DNA of 64,000 bases from Lepidostoma basale (lineage: Eukaryota; Arthropoda; Insecta; Trichoptera; Lepidostomatidae), in assembly GCA_022606425.2 (NCBI GenBank), contig JAHDVF020001567.1, forward strand, positions 62,001 to 126,000. Direction: 5' to 3'. Below are positions 10,801-25,800 of this stretch, piece by piece. A model generated the notes under the pieces. It saw nothing but the letters and a program-made list of their open reading frames with translations. It was not told where the DNA came from and did not search any database. Made by a program: the position numbers and the translations under genes. Every line of letters starts with the position of its first letter. The first letter of the stretch is position 1.

Positions 10801-13800
10801 CCTCTGTAAGCCAGAAGATCCAAGTCCAAGTCCAAGATTATTGATTTGATTATAAACAGTGGTGTGCAACTACAAGCTGCGTAAGCACTTATCGACATTC
10901 TTCTTCTTACGGTGCTGTGTCAGGTCCCTCCAACGTTGGAGATCACTGCAGCTAACGCATCTCTTTCCTGCGCCACTTGGGACAGGTTCTCAACTTTGCT
11001 CATAGCTGTACATTTCCTTATATTTCGCAGCCTGAATAACTGCCTTCCACCAATACCCTGACGTCTCTCTATTTTAGACATGATTATCAGCTGAATGAGG
11101 TGGTATCTTTCTTCCCCTGAACCCACATGACCCAAATATGTGACCTGTCTAACTTTTATACTCGAGAACAGCTCTCTATTTGCTCTATAATACAATTATT
11201 TGAATTATTATCAATATTATTTTTAAATGGTTAAGAAAGTATATGCAAAACGACGTAAACGGAACTAGAAATAGAGTAAGACCGAGAGAATTGCGGCACG
11301 ATTAAATCGAATATTAAATGTCTGCCGCATGAGAAGTCTTCGGGGAGTTGGCGTGATGGTAAGTTAGTTTGAATAATATTAATTGCTGAAAATACGCTTC
11401 AGTAGATAAATATAAAAACGAAACTGATATCCTGGGATTAGGTACCGGATGTGTCAATTTATATTTACAACCCTCATGTTTCCACTCTTCCATCCCACGG
11501 GATGCCTATCCCAAGAGCAGCTTGTCTTTTAAACGCGTTTTCAGCCGAGAACAATATTTTCCAGAGGCGTGCAAGGTTTGGAAATAATTCATTTCAAAAG
11601 TAACTTTTTTTATTGTATTGTCGCCATAGCTGTTTCGTAATATCACAGTTGACTTAACGAATTAAAATATGCTTACTAGGACAAATAAAAGGAATGTCGG
11701 GTGGCCACCTAAGAGATGGAGTAACAACATTGTCAGAATAGCTGGAACGACCTGGATGTGGAAGGGACAAGACAGGAACGTGTTGAGGAAAATGGAAGAG
11801 GCCTATATCCAACAGTAGAAGGAAAAATACTGAAGAAGAAGAAGAATAAGAATGCATACAACGGTAGGCGATTAATTTAATAAATAAATTGTGATATAGT
11901 AACCATCCAAATTAAATGGTTAAAATGATTTTCAATGAAAATAAACAAGTAACTTATTGTTTCTTGAACAATGATGTTAAACTCCATATTAAATAATTAA
12001 TACGATTAAAAACGATTGTTAACTAACTAACTAACTAACCATCACGCCATTTCCCCGGAGGGGTAGGCAGAGAGGATGGATCGCCACAATGATCTGTCCT
12101 GGAATACCTCTCGGGATTCCTCTACATTCATACATCGCACCATGCACGCACGTCGATTATTCCGACTTCGAATGTGGCCGCCTTTTAGTAATTGGTTAAT
12201 TTGGTCATGCCATGTTTTCCTCGGTCGTCCTCGGCTTCTTTTCCCACTCACACTGCTTGTGTACAACTTTTTAACCATTCTACTCTCATCCATTCGTTCC
12301 ATATATCCATACCATCTCAGGGATCCTTTTTTAATTTTATCCATGATGCAGTCATCTGCCTTACATTTCTTTCTTATTTCATCGTTCGGTATTCTATTAT
12401 AGAACGTTTTCCCGCACATTCTTCTTAGTGATCTCGTTTCTACGGCGTTTATCCTGCTTTCATCCTTCTTTTGCCAGCTCCAAGCTTCACTTCCATACAT
12501 GAGGGTTGGCACCATTGTGTACTGCCATATTTGCTTCTGTGGATATATTTCTATTTCCAGTAATGACTTTGAGTGCGCCATTTATTTTATTCCCAGCACC
12601 AACCCTTATTTCGATGTCTTTCTCCATTTTTCCGTCTCTTGTAAACATGCTTCCCAGATACGTAAAAAAAACGATTGTTTTCTAGAAATTTTACTGTTTT
12701 ATTTTACGGGAATGACATGAACTCCGCCAATTGTCGGAGTTCAGTCGGTCCCAAGCCCGGAAGCAGAAGGAGGAGAGTTTTTAGGTGAGGTTTGCTACCT
12801 AGCAAGGGTAAAAAAGAAGCAAGCTCACAGCCTAGAAAACCAAGCCTTGGACCACCTAAGGCATGGAATCGACCTCCAGGAAGACCACCCAAAAGATGGC
12901 GAGACAGTTGGACATCTACATCCCAGGAACAGGCTCCGAGAAAAAACAGGACGCAGTCCTAAATAATCCAGAAGAAGAATGACATGTTTTTCTCCTTGTT
13001 AAGACATTATCAAATGTCATTTCCATTCCCATAAAAAATAATAAAAATTCTAGGAAAAAATAGGTTTTTCATTCCTATTAATTATAATGATAAAGTAAAT
13101 ATGATAATGCCTTAGTAAGGCGAATGTCATTCTCGCAAAATATAATGGTGAGAAGAATTTAGTGATATTTAAGAGAAATCATGCAGATACTTCTTTCCTT
13201 AGCGCAAGAAACTTTCATCAGAAGGAGAGTAAGAGAAACAAAAATATAATTAAAATATAAATTGCTCATATATATTTTGAAATGTAACTTTATACGAATG
13301 ATAACGTCTATTTTCTAGAAGTTTTATAATTATTTGTATTTTATTTTATCAAATTCAATTTTTTATGTAAATAGTACAAAATTTACTTAATATTGATATT
13401 GATAAAATATCATTTCCATAAAATAAAATAAAAAACTTCTAGAAAAAATCAGTTATAAAAAAATATTATTTAAAATCTATTTTCTATTTTATTTTAAAAA
13501 GTCTAACACCAAAGATTTAAATCAATGATATTAGAATTTATTATACAATCATCAATATGATCAGAAAATGGCTCATTATTATGAGGAAGGAATCTGGTCG
13601 TGTCCAGGCTCGAACCCTCGAACCCACGTCCCGTGGACCAGGGGCCAAGCGTCCTATCCTCTAGACCACCACCCGATTGGAATGGAATGAAGCTCTATAA
13701 AATTAACTAATTAACTAACAACTAACCATCACGCCGTCTCCCCGAAGGGGTAGGCAGAAATAATGGACTGCCACACTTCACAATATTTAATTCGAAATGA

Positions 13801-16800
13801 AGTTCTATATAATAATAATAATTATTATTTTTATTAATTGCACTTAACATCACATTACAACACATGCCAAATCGATGTAAATCGATGTATAGCTGTTATA
13901 TTGATTCTCATATGTGATAGGTAGTTAATCTATCGCCATTTTATTATCACGTGAATTCTTCATCAGACCAAAGATAGTGTGACAATCACAAACGCCATCG
14001 CCGGGAATTGAATCAGGGACCTTCGGTGTGGCAGTCAAAGTACTTACCACTCGGCCACGAAGGTCGCCAAAGAAACAATTAATTATTTCCAAGTATTTGT
14101 ATACATTCAAAATGTTGTAAAAACAAAAACTGGTCCAAATTATAGCATATAAATTGGAGTGACATCTCCAGACGGGTTCTAGCAATACGATAATGGCGGT
14201 AGCCTTTCACATTGCGTTAAAAAGATCTTCTGCTTAATGCTTAAAATACAATCTTCATAGATGGCGCTAGTGTGTAGATTGAAACTACCATGTAACGGGT
14301 GGTGTTACAGATTAACATATATACAATTTCCAAAAAATTTTCGGACATGGTGGTCATAAGAAAAGGTGGAATGGGGAATGTTGTATTACATAAATACAAT
14401 TTGCATCTTCGTCTCTATTGAGATACAATTAATCTTTGAATTAATTATGTATTTAAGCGCGTTGAAGTAGTTCCGCTGATTTCTGAACACCTTGTGCTTA
14501 TGAATATAATGTAGTCCGAATAAGGGATGGAGGCAGCGGAGTAATTATTGCGAGCGGGGATGGGCCCCGGGACGTACTATGGACGCGCGACGATACTTAA
14601 TTTAATTGTTCTTAAAAATAACGCCCCCGCTTTTGAGAACGGAAGGCCAATGAATATGATCCATTATCGTACCGTTTTGTGTAAGCCATTGGCGCCCCGC
14701 GACGCATTTTACGAAGGACGTCGGATCAAGGACTGTGGTCGCGCGTGCAAAAAAAACCCTGAGATTTCCACGTTAAAAGTGAAGCATAGAACCGGCAAAA
14801 GAACGATACAAGTAGAATACATGCAGTTGGACGTAACTAACTGACCATCACGCCGTTTCCCTGGAGGGGTAGGCAGAGAGGATGGATCGCAACACGGTTC
14901 TATCCTGACATAATTCTCGCGCCTCTTCTTAATTCACACATCGTGACATGCACGCTCGCCGATTGTTCCTACTTCGAAAATGACCGCCTTTCAGTAATTG
15001 ATTAATTTGGTCATTATTATTATTATTAAGGATCATTAAGATGGTTTGGACATATGGAAAGAATTAATAAAGAAAGAATGGTAAAAAAAATATATGTTAA
15101 TGATGTAAATGGAACCAGTAATAGAGGAAGACCGAGGAAAACGTGGCACGATCAAATAAATCAAATATTTAATGTCGGCCATGTGAGGAGTCAGAGAAAT
15201 CGACGCGCGTGCATGACACGATGTATTAATGTTGAGGAAGCTAGAGAAATATGTCAGGAAAGAAAAGTGTGGCAGTCCATATTTTCTGCCTACCTCTTCG
15301 GGGAGATTGCGTGATGGTTAGTTAGTTAGTTAGTTTATTATTATTATTATTTTGTTAAATCGCTCTTTACATCATGACAGCATGAGCCAAATCGATGTAA
15401 AGGGTATTATTATATCTATCATAGTGATTATCGTGACATGTGATAGCTAGCTAATCTATCGCCATTTTATTGTCACGTGAATTCTACACCAGACCAAAGA
15501 CAGTGTGACAATCACACTGCCCTCGCCGGGAATCGAACCCGGAACCTTCGGGGTGGCAGTCAATGCACTTACCATTCGGCAACAAAGGTCGTCAATGCCA
15601 TGTCTTCCTTGGCCTTCCTCGACTTCTTTTCCCAATCACACTACTTGTATATATTTTTTAATCATTTCTCCCTCATCCATTCGTTCCATATATCCAAACC
15701 ATCTTAGTGACCCTTTCTTAATTTTATTTATCACGCATACATCCGCCTTACATTCCTTTCTTACTTAATCATTAGATATTCTGTCAAATATTGGCTCTGT
15801 TGTAAATCTGTATATGACAGAGATGGTCATTAAGATGGTTTGAAAACATGAAAATAAACTATGAGGAAAAATTAACAAAAAAAAAAACGGTGGATACTTG
15901 GAGTAATAAATAATATTATTTTAAATCAAAATTCAAAATTTGATAACATTTTAAGGTTCTTGCTAGAGTTCAATTGTTTTAGATGCCTTATTTCAGCTAT
16001 TTAAAATAACGGTGGATACTTGGACGATAAATTAAATAAATACAAAAGTCCGGATCGTCCAGCTGACTACACGTGCACTATCTAAAATAACATTATGTGT
16101 TATATTATTTTTATTTTGTTATTTTATTTCATTTCATTGTATTTAATTTCATATCGTTGCATTTTATATTATTTGTTTTAGCTTTATTTTGTGGACGTTG
16201 AACGATCGAAGTGAGCGCGGAAGATGCCTATTGGTGGCGATGAGGTTCTCAACCCATCACACCGCGTCTCCCGCGGGGGTCGAAAAGAGAATGATGGAGT
16301 GCCGCACCGGTTAAAGTGTGGCAGTCCATTCTTTCTGCCTACCCCTTCGGAGAGACCACTCGATGGTTAGCTTTTACATTTATTATGAAAATCGGCCTGG
16401 TACATTAAGCGCACCATATATTACTGTCGCTATGTTGGTGAAAAAGGTCTATGAAAGTTTTGGCATCGTCCACGAAGCGTCAATGGTGTTTATCATTCCC
16501 CGCGGAAAATGCGCGGAGCCGAATTTATTCTTTGGGGGTCCATGTCAGGGGCGGAACACGGCGCGACCGCCCCCATTATCATTAATCTTAGTTAATTATT
16601 TTGCATCCAGGGCCGGAATCAAGATTTACCGTCGCCCCGGGCGCAGATTAAATTTCGACCTCGAAACGAATTTATCAAAGAAATTGTAAATATAAACAGA
16701 TTTCGCGGACAGAAAGTGAATTTTGAGAGAAATTGATAGAGGGATGCGAGTGTTGAGGTGTATTTTACGGTCCTTGTGAACAATACCAAGAATTCGATTT

Positions 16801-19800
16801 CCACTCCCATACAAATTAGGCAATTAATAAGTTCACAAGCAAAGCATAATGATTTGATACTGACGGAGACTACTGTGTCGAAAATGGCAAGAAGGGTTGT
16901 CTTCGAATTGTACTAACATTTAATAAATCAATCGTTGACTTCGATAAATTTACAAGTAATAATTTTTGACCCTACTGACATATGCAGAAACAGGTGGGTT
17001 ATGTGGTTAAAGTGATTCAACTAAGGAAAAAGTTTCATACTATAGGTCATAAATAGACATTGAAAGTTCCTGCACAATCGCCATCTTGTATGGGTGGAAA
17101 TGGAGATCATCACGAAGAATTCTCCTTAAAGAACGATCGAAAAGTCCAAGGGCAGGCCCATGTTTGCGCGCAGAACGCCGTGGTGATCGCAACATTGAAG
17201 CTCTCACTACCTCAATGTTTCAGGTGATCTTATGGGACTAAGGACTCCAGTTCTTCGTCTTGTCGTACTTGCAGTTTGTCTGAACGTAGTTACCAACATA
17301 AGAATTGATTTCCGGTTCAGGACAAGGTTCAACGGGGCTAAATTAAAGCGATTCCGAAAAGTGCGCTGGGTGCGATCACAGAACATCCGTTCGAAAAGTA
17401 GGCCTCAACGGCCAGCGCACGCTCCTCACTGTTCCAACGCATGATGCCGACTAATCTGTATCGGGATAAATTTTATAGTTCCGCCTCTCGAACGAGATCA
17501 CTAGCGCTCCGCTACAATATCAACCGACTGAATGGCGCGCATTTAAAAAAGAAAGTTATGCTGCCGCACCCTATATAATACCTAAGGAAGTAGAACCCGT
17601 AAACAAATTGAGTTACTTAATCAGTTTAATTTTTTGGACCGATATGGTTACCATCGTAAATGTTCTCCAGAGAGCCAGAGCTGATAGCGAATTATTGGTC
17701 AACATTTAAGCCCGTAAAGTATCATATTTAGGTTATGTGAAGTGTTCTTAGAGGAGAAAAATATGAAATTCGGCACCTGATCATTCAGTAAAAAATTTAG
17801 GGTCGATGATGTATCGGCAGGAGGCGAATCTCCTGGCAACCACATCATTAGGGACTGGACTACGATAAAAATACGTTGTGGGGTTGTTCCGAGCTACTAG
17901 GGACAGACAGTTTCAAAACGAAAAAAATATTTATAGAATATATTTCATACCCTCAATTCTGCCAAGGTATTATTCAGTCCCATCATCTGAAGGACTTTGG
18001 CATCCATCAACTGGTTGAGTTCCAGGTGTATGGCCACCACGGCGGCTAGCTCTTGCTCCTGTCTTGCGGAGAGGATCTTCTTGGCGTTGGCTGGAATACA
18101 AAACACAACATTTAGAAGAAAAAAAAAAATAGAAACTCGGACTTAACAACTATTCATTTAAGCGAGCCTGCAGTAGGAATATATACCCTTAAATAAAACG
18201 CATTAAAATGAAAGAAAAATCCAATGATACCAATATTAGAAGAATAAATCAAAATCATTATAAATCAAGGCATAATTGTGTTACATATTATTTACTTCTT
18301 AATTATTAATCTAAGCAAGGATATTTTACAAGGGGCAGGGCAATATTCCTATTAAACCGCATCTCTTCGGATGTGGATATTTTTAACGATAATGAGGCTA
18401 CCCTAAGAAAGCATCTATCTCTTATGTATTAAATTGCTATTTGCTTCTCTTCTTATTGTACAACAATGTTTATTTTTACTAAATTGTTCTCGAATATTTT
18501 ATTAATTGTCTTCCGTTTGTTTTCTTGTTATATTATTTGTATTTCTTTTTTTTAATTGTTATTATTATTTTGTATATTGAGATTATAAACAATTTGGAAT
18601 TGATATTATTCTGTAATGTTTATATATTTTTTTGAATAAATTAAAAGAAAACATCTTAGCGGGTTCCTGAGATGCTACTAGGGCCTTTAATGTGGTAGTT
18701 TTCCGTCACTTTCCACATTTTTGTATACAATAGGTTATTTCAACCCAATTACTTTATACAACCATTTAGCTTTTGATTTTTACGACAAATAAGTAGCTAG
18801 TCTATCGCCGTTTTTATTGTCACGTGAATTCTACCAGACTAAAGAAAGCGTCATTTTGAATCTTGAGAAAGAAGAGTTTGACATCATTGTTCGAGAAATA
18901 ATAAATTAATTGTAGATGTTCGTAAATGTAAAAAAAAAAAACTTTTAAAATGTTATGAATTAAAATTTTATAAACTGTTAAATTAAATATTGTTTTTTGT
19001 ATCACAATTATATTTTATTTTACGAGACAGCTGTTTCAATAAGTTATTGTAATTATTGTTATTGTTAATTGTAATTATTGTTAATTGTAATTATTATTAA
19101 TTGTAATTATTGTTATTGTAACACCTGATGATGTCAACGTAGGTTGATGAAACAGCTGATATAAATACAATTGTACAATAAAATACAATTGTGATACAAA
19201 AAACAAAGGTATTTAACCTTAACAGTTTAAAATGTTAAGGTGTCATAGTGTTTTAGCCAAAACAATGGACTATTTAATTAAAATGTTGATTTCTGATGTG
19301 CTCAAGTTTGACGGTTTGAGTATTTTTCCAACAGAAATTTCTAGAGTAAAATACGTCTTCGTTTATTAATATCATTAATATATTGGTAAAGTATTAAATA
19401 CAATATATTACTGAGCGTCTCGAATCTGTTGAGAATATCGGTTGGCTGGCGAAAGTTCTTCTTGTTCCCCACCACGGAGAGGAGGTAGTTCTGCAATGAA
19501 AAGGCCAGTTAGATAGCTCACTCTGGGGGGGGGGCGGTGGCCATAGTTAGGCGGCGCGGGTTGAATAGGAATGGATGGCAATAGGCGTACAGGGCGGGAC
19601 AAGTGACTAACTAGGTCGGGAAACAGCCCTGGTAATAATAAATAAAAAAACATATTTTTTCAACTAACTAAATAACTAACCATCACGCCGTCTTCCAGAA
19701 GGGGTAAGCAGAAAGAACGGACTGCCACACTTTTCTTTCCTGACATATTTCTGTCAATTCCTCAACATTCATACATCGTGTCATGTACGCGCGTCGATTT

Positions 19801-22800
19801 CTTTGACTCCTCACATGGCCGACATTCAATATTTGATTTATTTGATCGTGCCACGTTTTCCTCGGTCTTCCTCAATTTCTGGTTCCATTTACATCGTTAA
19901 CAGATAATTTTTTTACCATTCTTTCTTCATTCATTCTTTCCATATGTCCAAACCATCTTAATGATCCTTTCATTATTTTGTTCATAAAACCATCATGCGC
20001 ACCGCATTCAATTCTTATATTTTCATTCGACACTCTATCATACACAGTATACACACATTCATCTAAGAGATCTCATTTCTACTGCATTTATTCTACTATC
20101 ATCCTTCTTTTGCCAGTTCCATGTTTCGCTTCCATACATAAGGGTTGGTAGAAGAACACCATTGTGCACTGCCATTCTATAATAGCTTTTTTGGATAGGT
20201 TTTTGTTTGCGATGCCAACTTTAAGTGCACCATTCACTTTGTTGTCACATATTTTTCTTTTTTTATATACTTTGTAGGTATACAACACTCACTTTTTAAA
20301 CAAATTAAAATTAAATATCAAACATGTTTCGGACCACCCAGCCAAAACATCTGTCAAAACTGACCATATTTGTAAACAATTTTATAAACAAACAAACAAA
20401 CCATCACGCTGTTTCCCCGCAGGGGTAGGCAGAGAGAATGGACCGCCACACTACTCTATAACGTTCTAGAGTAGTGTGGCGGTCCGTAACTCTCCACATT
20501 CATACAACGAGTCATACACGCACGTCGATTCCTCCGACTTCTAACATGACCAACCTTAAAAATTTGATTAATTTGGTCATGCCATGTTTTCCTCGGTCGT
20601 CCACGGCTTCTTTTTCCACTCACGCTGCTTGTGTACAACTTTTTAACCATTCTGATCCTTTTTTAATTTTATCCATGATGCAGTCATCTGCCTTAAATTT
20701 CTTTCTTATTTCATCAATAATATAATATGTTCGTTTAGGCAAAAATCTACCCGAAACCACATCATACAATATAATATATTTGTTTAGGCAAGAGAGAATG
20801 GACCGCCACACTACTCTATAACGTTCTAGAGTAGTGTGGCGGTCCGTAACTCTCCACATTCATGCAACGAGTGATACACGCACGTCGATTCCTCCGACTT
20901 CTAACATGACCAACCTTAAAAATTTGATTTATTTAGTCATGCCATGTTTTCCTCGGTCGTCCACGGCTTCTTTTTCCACTCACGCTGCTTGTGTACAACT
21001 TTTTAACCATTCTGATCCTTTTTTAATTTTATCCATGATGCAGTCATCTGCCTTAAATTTCTTTCTTATTTCATCAATAATATAATATGTTCGTTTAGGC
21101 AAAAATCTACCCGAAACCACATCATACAATATAATATATTTGTTTAGGCAAGAGAGAATGGACCGCCACACTACTCTATAACGTTCTAGAGTAGTGTGGC
21201 GGTCCGTAACTCTCCACATTCATGCAACGAGTGATACACGCACGTCGATTCCTCCGACTTCTAACATGACCAACCTTAAAAATTTGATTTATTTAGTCAT
21301 GCCATGTTTTCCTCGGTCGTCCACGGCTTCTTTTTCCACTCACGCTGCTTGTGTACAACTTTTTAACCATTCTGATCCTTTTTTAATTTTATCCATGATG
21401 CAGTCATCTGCCTTACATTTCTTTCTTATTTCATCAATAATATAATACGAGTATGTTCGTTTAGGCAAAAATCTTCCCGAAACCACATTATACAATATAA
21501 TATATTTGTTTAGGCAAAAATCTACCCGATACCACATCATACAATATAATATATTCGTTTAGGCAAAAATCTACCCGATACCACATCATACAATATAGTA
21601 TATTCGTTTAGGCAAAAATCTACCCGATACCACACTGAACGGAGCTTTTCCAGTTCATAGGGACACTATACCCAAAATATGTATGGATGAATGTAAATCG
21701 CACCGCAGATAGAGAGATAATCCCCTCCATAAACGTTTATGCCGGTCTTTGACAAGATTGTTTCATAAAAAATAAGATACAGAGGTTTACAGGCCCCATT
21801 ATAAGCGACGCATAAAAGTATATCGGCGTTTTTTTTATGTACTCGCCTTTATTTGGTTTCGCTACAAGAATCGAAAACGACTCTTCAGTTATCTTTGATG
21901 TGTCAGAAAAGCGCGCGAGCCTGCGTGTTCTACAATCACCGAAGGTCAAAGGTGTTCCTAGCATTGCGTAACTACAGCTTTTGTGTGGGAATATAACCGT
22001 TTCATTTCACGAAAATAAAATAATAGCAGGAGAAACAGATAAGTATGTAAATGGGTCGTTCTTAAGTTTTATTCTGATAGGGATCGTTTATGATAATTCG
22101 GTACTTACTCGGTTCGGCAAGTCATATGGCAATAATTTACTTAGAATAAAATAGAATCACCGGATATTTGAATTTCACTATGAGTTTAGAACTATACAGG
22201 GTGCGTTTTATGCTCCAGGCCAATTTTGTTTGGCCGCCATTTTGATTGGTTGTCATTTGTCAGTTTATATAGTAATTGTGGGGCGATCAGAGACAATTCA
22301 AAATCACGGCCAAATAAAATTTGACTGGAACATAAATCGCACATTTATAAAACATTATAAGACCAAGCAATGTAATGCATTATGGATTATCTATACACTG
22401 TTGTTGAGGAGATTAGACGCCGAACAAAAATAACGGACATCATGGAACGACTAGCGAGACAGAAGTGGCAATGGGCGGGTCATGTGGCGAGACAGAGTGA
22501 GGATAGATGGACCCAGAAAATAATAATGTGGAGACCATGGGAGAATAGGAGAAACGTCGGCAGGCCGCAAAAAAAGGTGTGCCGACGACATTGCTGCCGT
22601 AAGGGGGGGGGGGGAATGTGGCTACGGCTGGCAGGAGATAGAGACGAGTGGAAGGGAAGGGAAGAGGCCTATGTCCAGCAGTGGACCGATAAAGGTTGAC
22701 GAAGAAGAAGAAGAAGAAGATACACTGTTTCGACAAGATATACTCTTAATGTAATATCTTTTGAGTAAATAAATTGATTTGATTTGATTTAATATCACTT

Positions 22801-25800
22801 ATAGCCAGAAACCAAATAACCACTAAATTATTTGCACCGGCAGCCATACTTTTATTTGCTGTGCCATATACGCTCGCAAATTTTTGATATTAAAATTGTT
22901 AAATGAAAATTTAAACAAACGACTTCATCTTCTTCAAGTGCCCTATCGGGTCCCCCCAACGTTGGCGATCACCTTGGTGAACCTGTTCCTGTGCTGCGCC
23001 GCTCGGAACAGCTACTCCACACTTCGGATACCGGTCCACTCCCTCACGTTTCGTAGCCAGGACTTCTGTCTCCTACCGGGCCCTCGAGGTCCCTCAATTT
23101 TCCCCTCCAATGTCAGTTGGAGAAGGTGGTACTTTTCCCCACGCAGTATATGACCAAGATCGTTCCACGTTTTCTTCGGTCTTCCTCAATTTCTAGTTAC
23201 ATTAAAATTGTTAACATATATATTTTTATCATTTTTCTTCATTTATTATTTCCATGTGTTCAAACCATCTTGATGTTCCTTTCAATATTTTGTTCACAAC
23301 ATTTTCATTCGCACCGCATTCACTTTTCATTCAACATTACACAGATTTTCCACACATCCGTCTAAGAAATATTGCATTTATTCTACTTTCATTCGGGTGG
23401 TGGTCTAGGGGATAAAACGCTTGGCTCCTGATCCAGGAGACTTGGGTTCGAGCCTGGACACGACCCGATTCCTTCATCATAATAACGAGCTATTTCTGCT
23501 CAGTTTGATGATTGTACAATAAATTCTAATATCATTGATTTAAATCTTTGGTTTTAGTCTTTTTAATTAAAAAAAAACCTCATTTTGCCAGTTCCATGCT
23601 TCGCCATTCAAATAATTGTATTACTTACCTCGTACATTGTGTGATCAGAGAGATACTGCTCCATTTCTTCACAGACTTTCGTCATCTCATTCAGATCTTT
23701 TCTGATAACTTCGGTTTCTTCGGTTTTAGCTTCAAGGGCTTTGGTATCATAAGTCATTTTTACAGCGGCACGCTCCCTTTTGTCTCGATTTTCACAAACA
23801 AACTGAAATAAATATTTTTAATAAATAACAAGTAAACATTTCGAAAATATATTTTTCAATCTAGCATTTACGTTTAAGACCTAATATTAGGTCCTTACAT
23901 ATGAAATTGGCGTTTCGCCGTACTGGCAACTTTGATCTCAAATATCTTCTCTTTGGTTAGGAATTCCAAATTCAAATTTATACAGCTATTTACTCAAGTA
24001 TTTGTGTTTCGAAAATTATAATTCATTTGTTTTTTCCTCATTTGTTTTTTTTCTTTGCGTCACTCAGTTTACAAAATGGAAAACTTGAAATATCGCGTTG
24101 TTTACGAGTACGAGTTCCACCGTGGCACCAGTGCTGCAGAAACGGCTCGAAGGATTAATGATGTGTATGGCGACGGTGCCGCAAAAGAAAACACAGCGCG
24201 TTTTTGGTTCAAACGTTTTCGTTCTGGAAATTTCGACCTGCAGAACAAGCCCCGTGGACGGCCGGAGACCAAAGTTGATAATGAAGAATTGAAGGCTATT
24301 GTGGAAGCGGATCCATCGCAAACCACGTTCGAGTTAGCTGCAGGCTGCGGTGTTAGTGATAAAACTGTTTTAATCCACTTGAAGCAAATTGGGAAGGTTC
24401 AAAAGCTTGAAAGGTGGGTACCTCACGAATTGAGTGAAGCAAATCAACAAACGCGCGTTGACTTGCTGCGTTGCATTACTCAACCGGCACAATAATGAAG
24501 GGATTTTGAATCGAATCATTACCTGTGATGAAAAGTGGATCCTGTATGATAATCGGAAGCGCTCATCCCAATGGCTGAACCCTGCCGAACCAGCCAAACC
24601 ATGCCCCAAGCGAAAATTGACTCCAAAAAAGTTACTTTTGAGCGTTTGGTGGACTAGTGCTGGTGTCGTTCACTACAGCTTTCTTAAATCTGGCCAGACG
24701 ATTACGGTAGATGTCTATTGTCAGCAACTGCAAACCATGATGGAAAAGCTAGCTGCTAAACAACCGAGGCTGGTTAATCGCTCTAGGCCACTGCTGCTTC
24801 ATGATAACGCTAGACCACACACTGCACAACAGACGGCTACCAAATTAGAAGAGCTTCAATTGGAATGTCTAAGACATCCACCGTACTTGCCTTGACCATG
24901 CCCCAACAGATTACTATTTTTTTTCGAAATTTGGATAACTTCTTGCAAAGGAAAAAATTCAACTCCGATGGGGCAGTCCAAACCGACTTCAAAGATTTTA
25001 TTGATTCCCGTCCGAATGGTTTTTTTAGTAAAGGGATTGTTGAACTACCTATGAGATAGCAAAAGTGCATAGATAGCAATGGTACATACTTTGATTAAAT
25101 AAATATATTATATTTAAAAAAAATCAACTTTATGTTCCTTCCATACAAAACGCCAATTTCATATGTCAGGACCTAATATAATAAAGTAACCATAACGCGA
25201 TTCTTCGGAAAGGTAGGCAGAAACGATGGACCACCGTATGTGTTTGTCCTGACACATTTCTCCAGATTTTGCCACATGCGTACAGTTTCATACAAAAATC
25301 CAGAAAACACACTCAAACATAAAATACATTAAAAAAAACTTGAATCAAATACGAGTAGTATAAATGTCATTAATACAATGAAATCTATTAAAAAAAGTCT
25401 TCTTCTTCTATCTTCTTCCTTATTGTAGACCTATGTGGTCTGTTCTCCAGAGTGTTGCTCCTCCTGTTGGGTAGATTCCCAGCTGTCCTTCCATCTTTTA
25501 GGAGGTCTTCCACGAGGACGAGTCCCATGAGGTTGATTATGAAATGCAATATAGGGGAGTTTGGTGGTGTCCATTCTTTGAACATGACCGTACCAGTCCC
25601 TTTTTCGCTGTCTACTCCATCTTATAATATCCTCAACCTCACATATCTCTCTTATTCTGGTGTTCCTCAAGCGATCCCTCAGTCTCTTGCCTGCTATCGT
25701 CCTCAGTGTCTTCATCTCGGAAGTCCTCAAAACTTGTTTGGTCCTTACTGTGTCTGCCCTTGCTTCGACGCCATATGTTATTATTGGTCTTAGCATGCTT

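Larger units (their letters stand above)
14834..15790 (-). mobile_element. RTE-like LINE 3' end split by a composite RTE+SINE insertion
   Basis: The minus-strand RTE sequence runs from its GTTAG tail at 14834 to TTGGTCAT at 15015 and resumes at about 15596 with GCCATGTCTTCCTTGGCC; uninterrupted copies read straight through. The insert is a plus-strand RTE end (15029-15337) and a SINE (15345-15595), between ATT and ATT/TAA microsatellite stretches. Confidence 0.75.

Noticed and set aside
14548..14844. 98-codon plus-strand frame in a GC-richer stretch
   Set aside because: No recognisable motif or splice support; its end runs into an RTE fragment.
16318..16689. 123-codon plus-strand frame
   Set aside because: Its first third is the RTE terminal block; the rest shows no domain and lies deep in an intron of another gene.
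23394..23465. Possible functional tRNA gene
   Set aside because: Same reasoning: a tRNA-like head fused to a dispersed repeat body also present at 13500.
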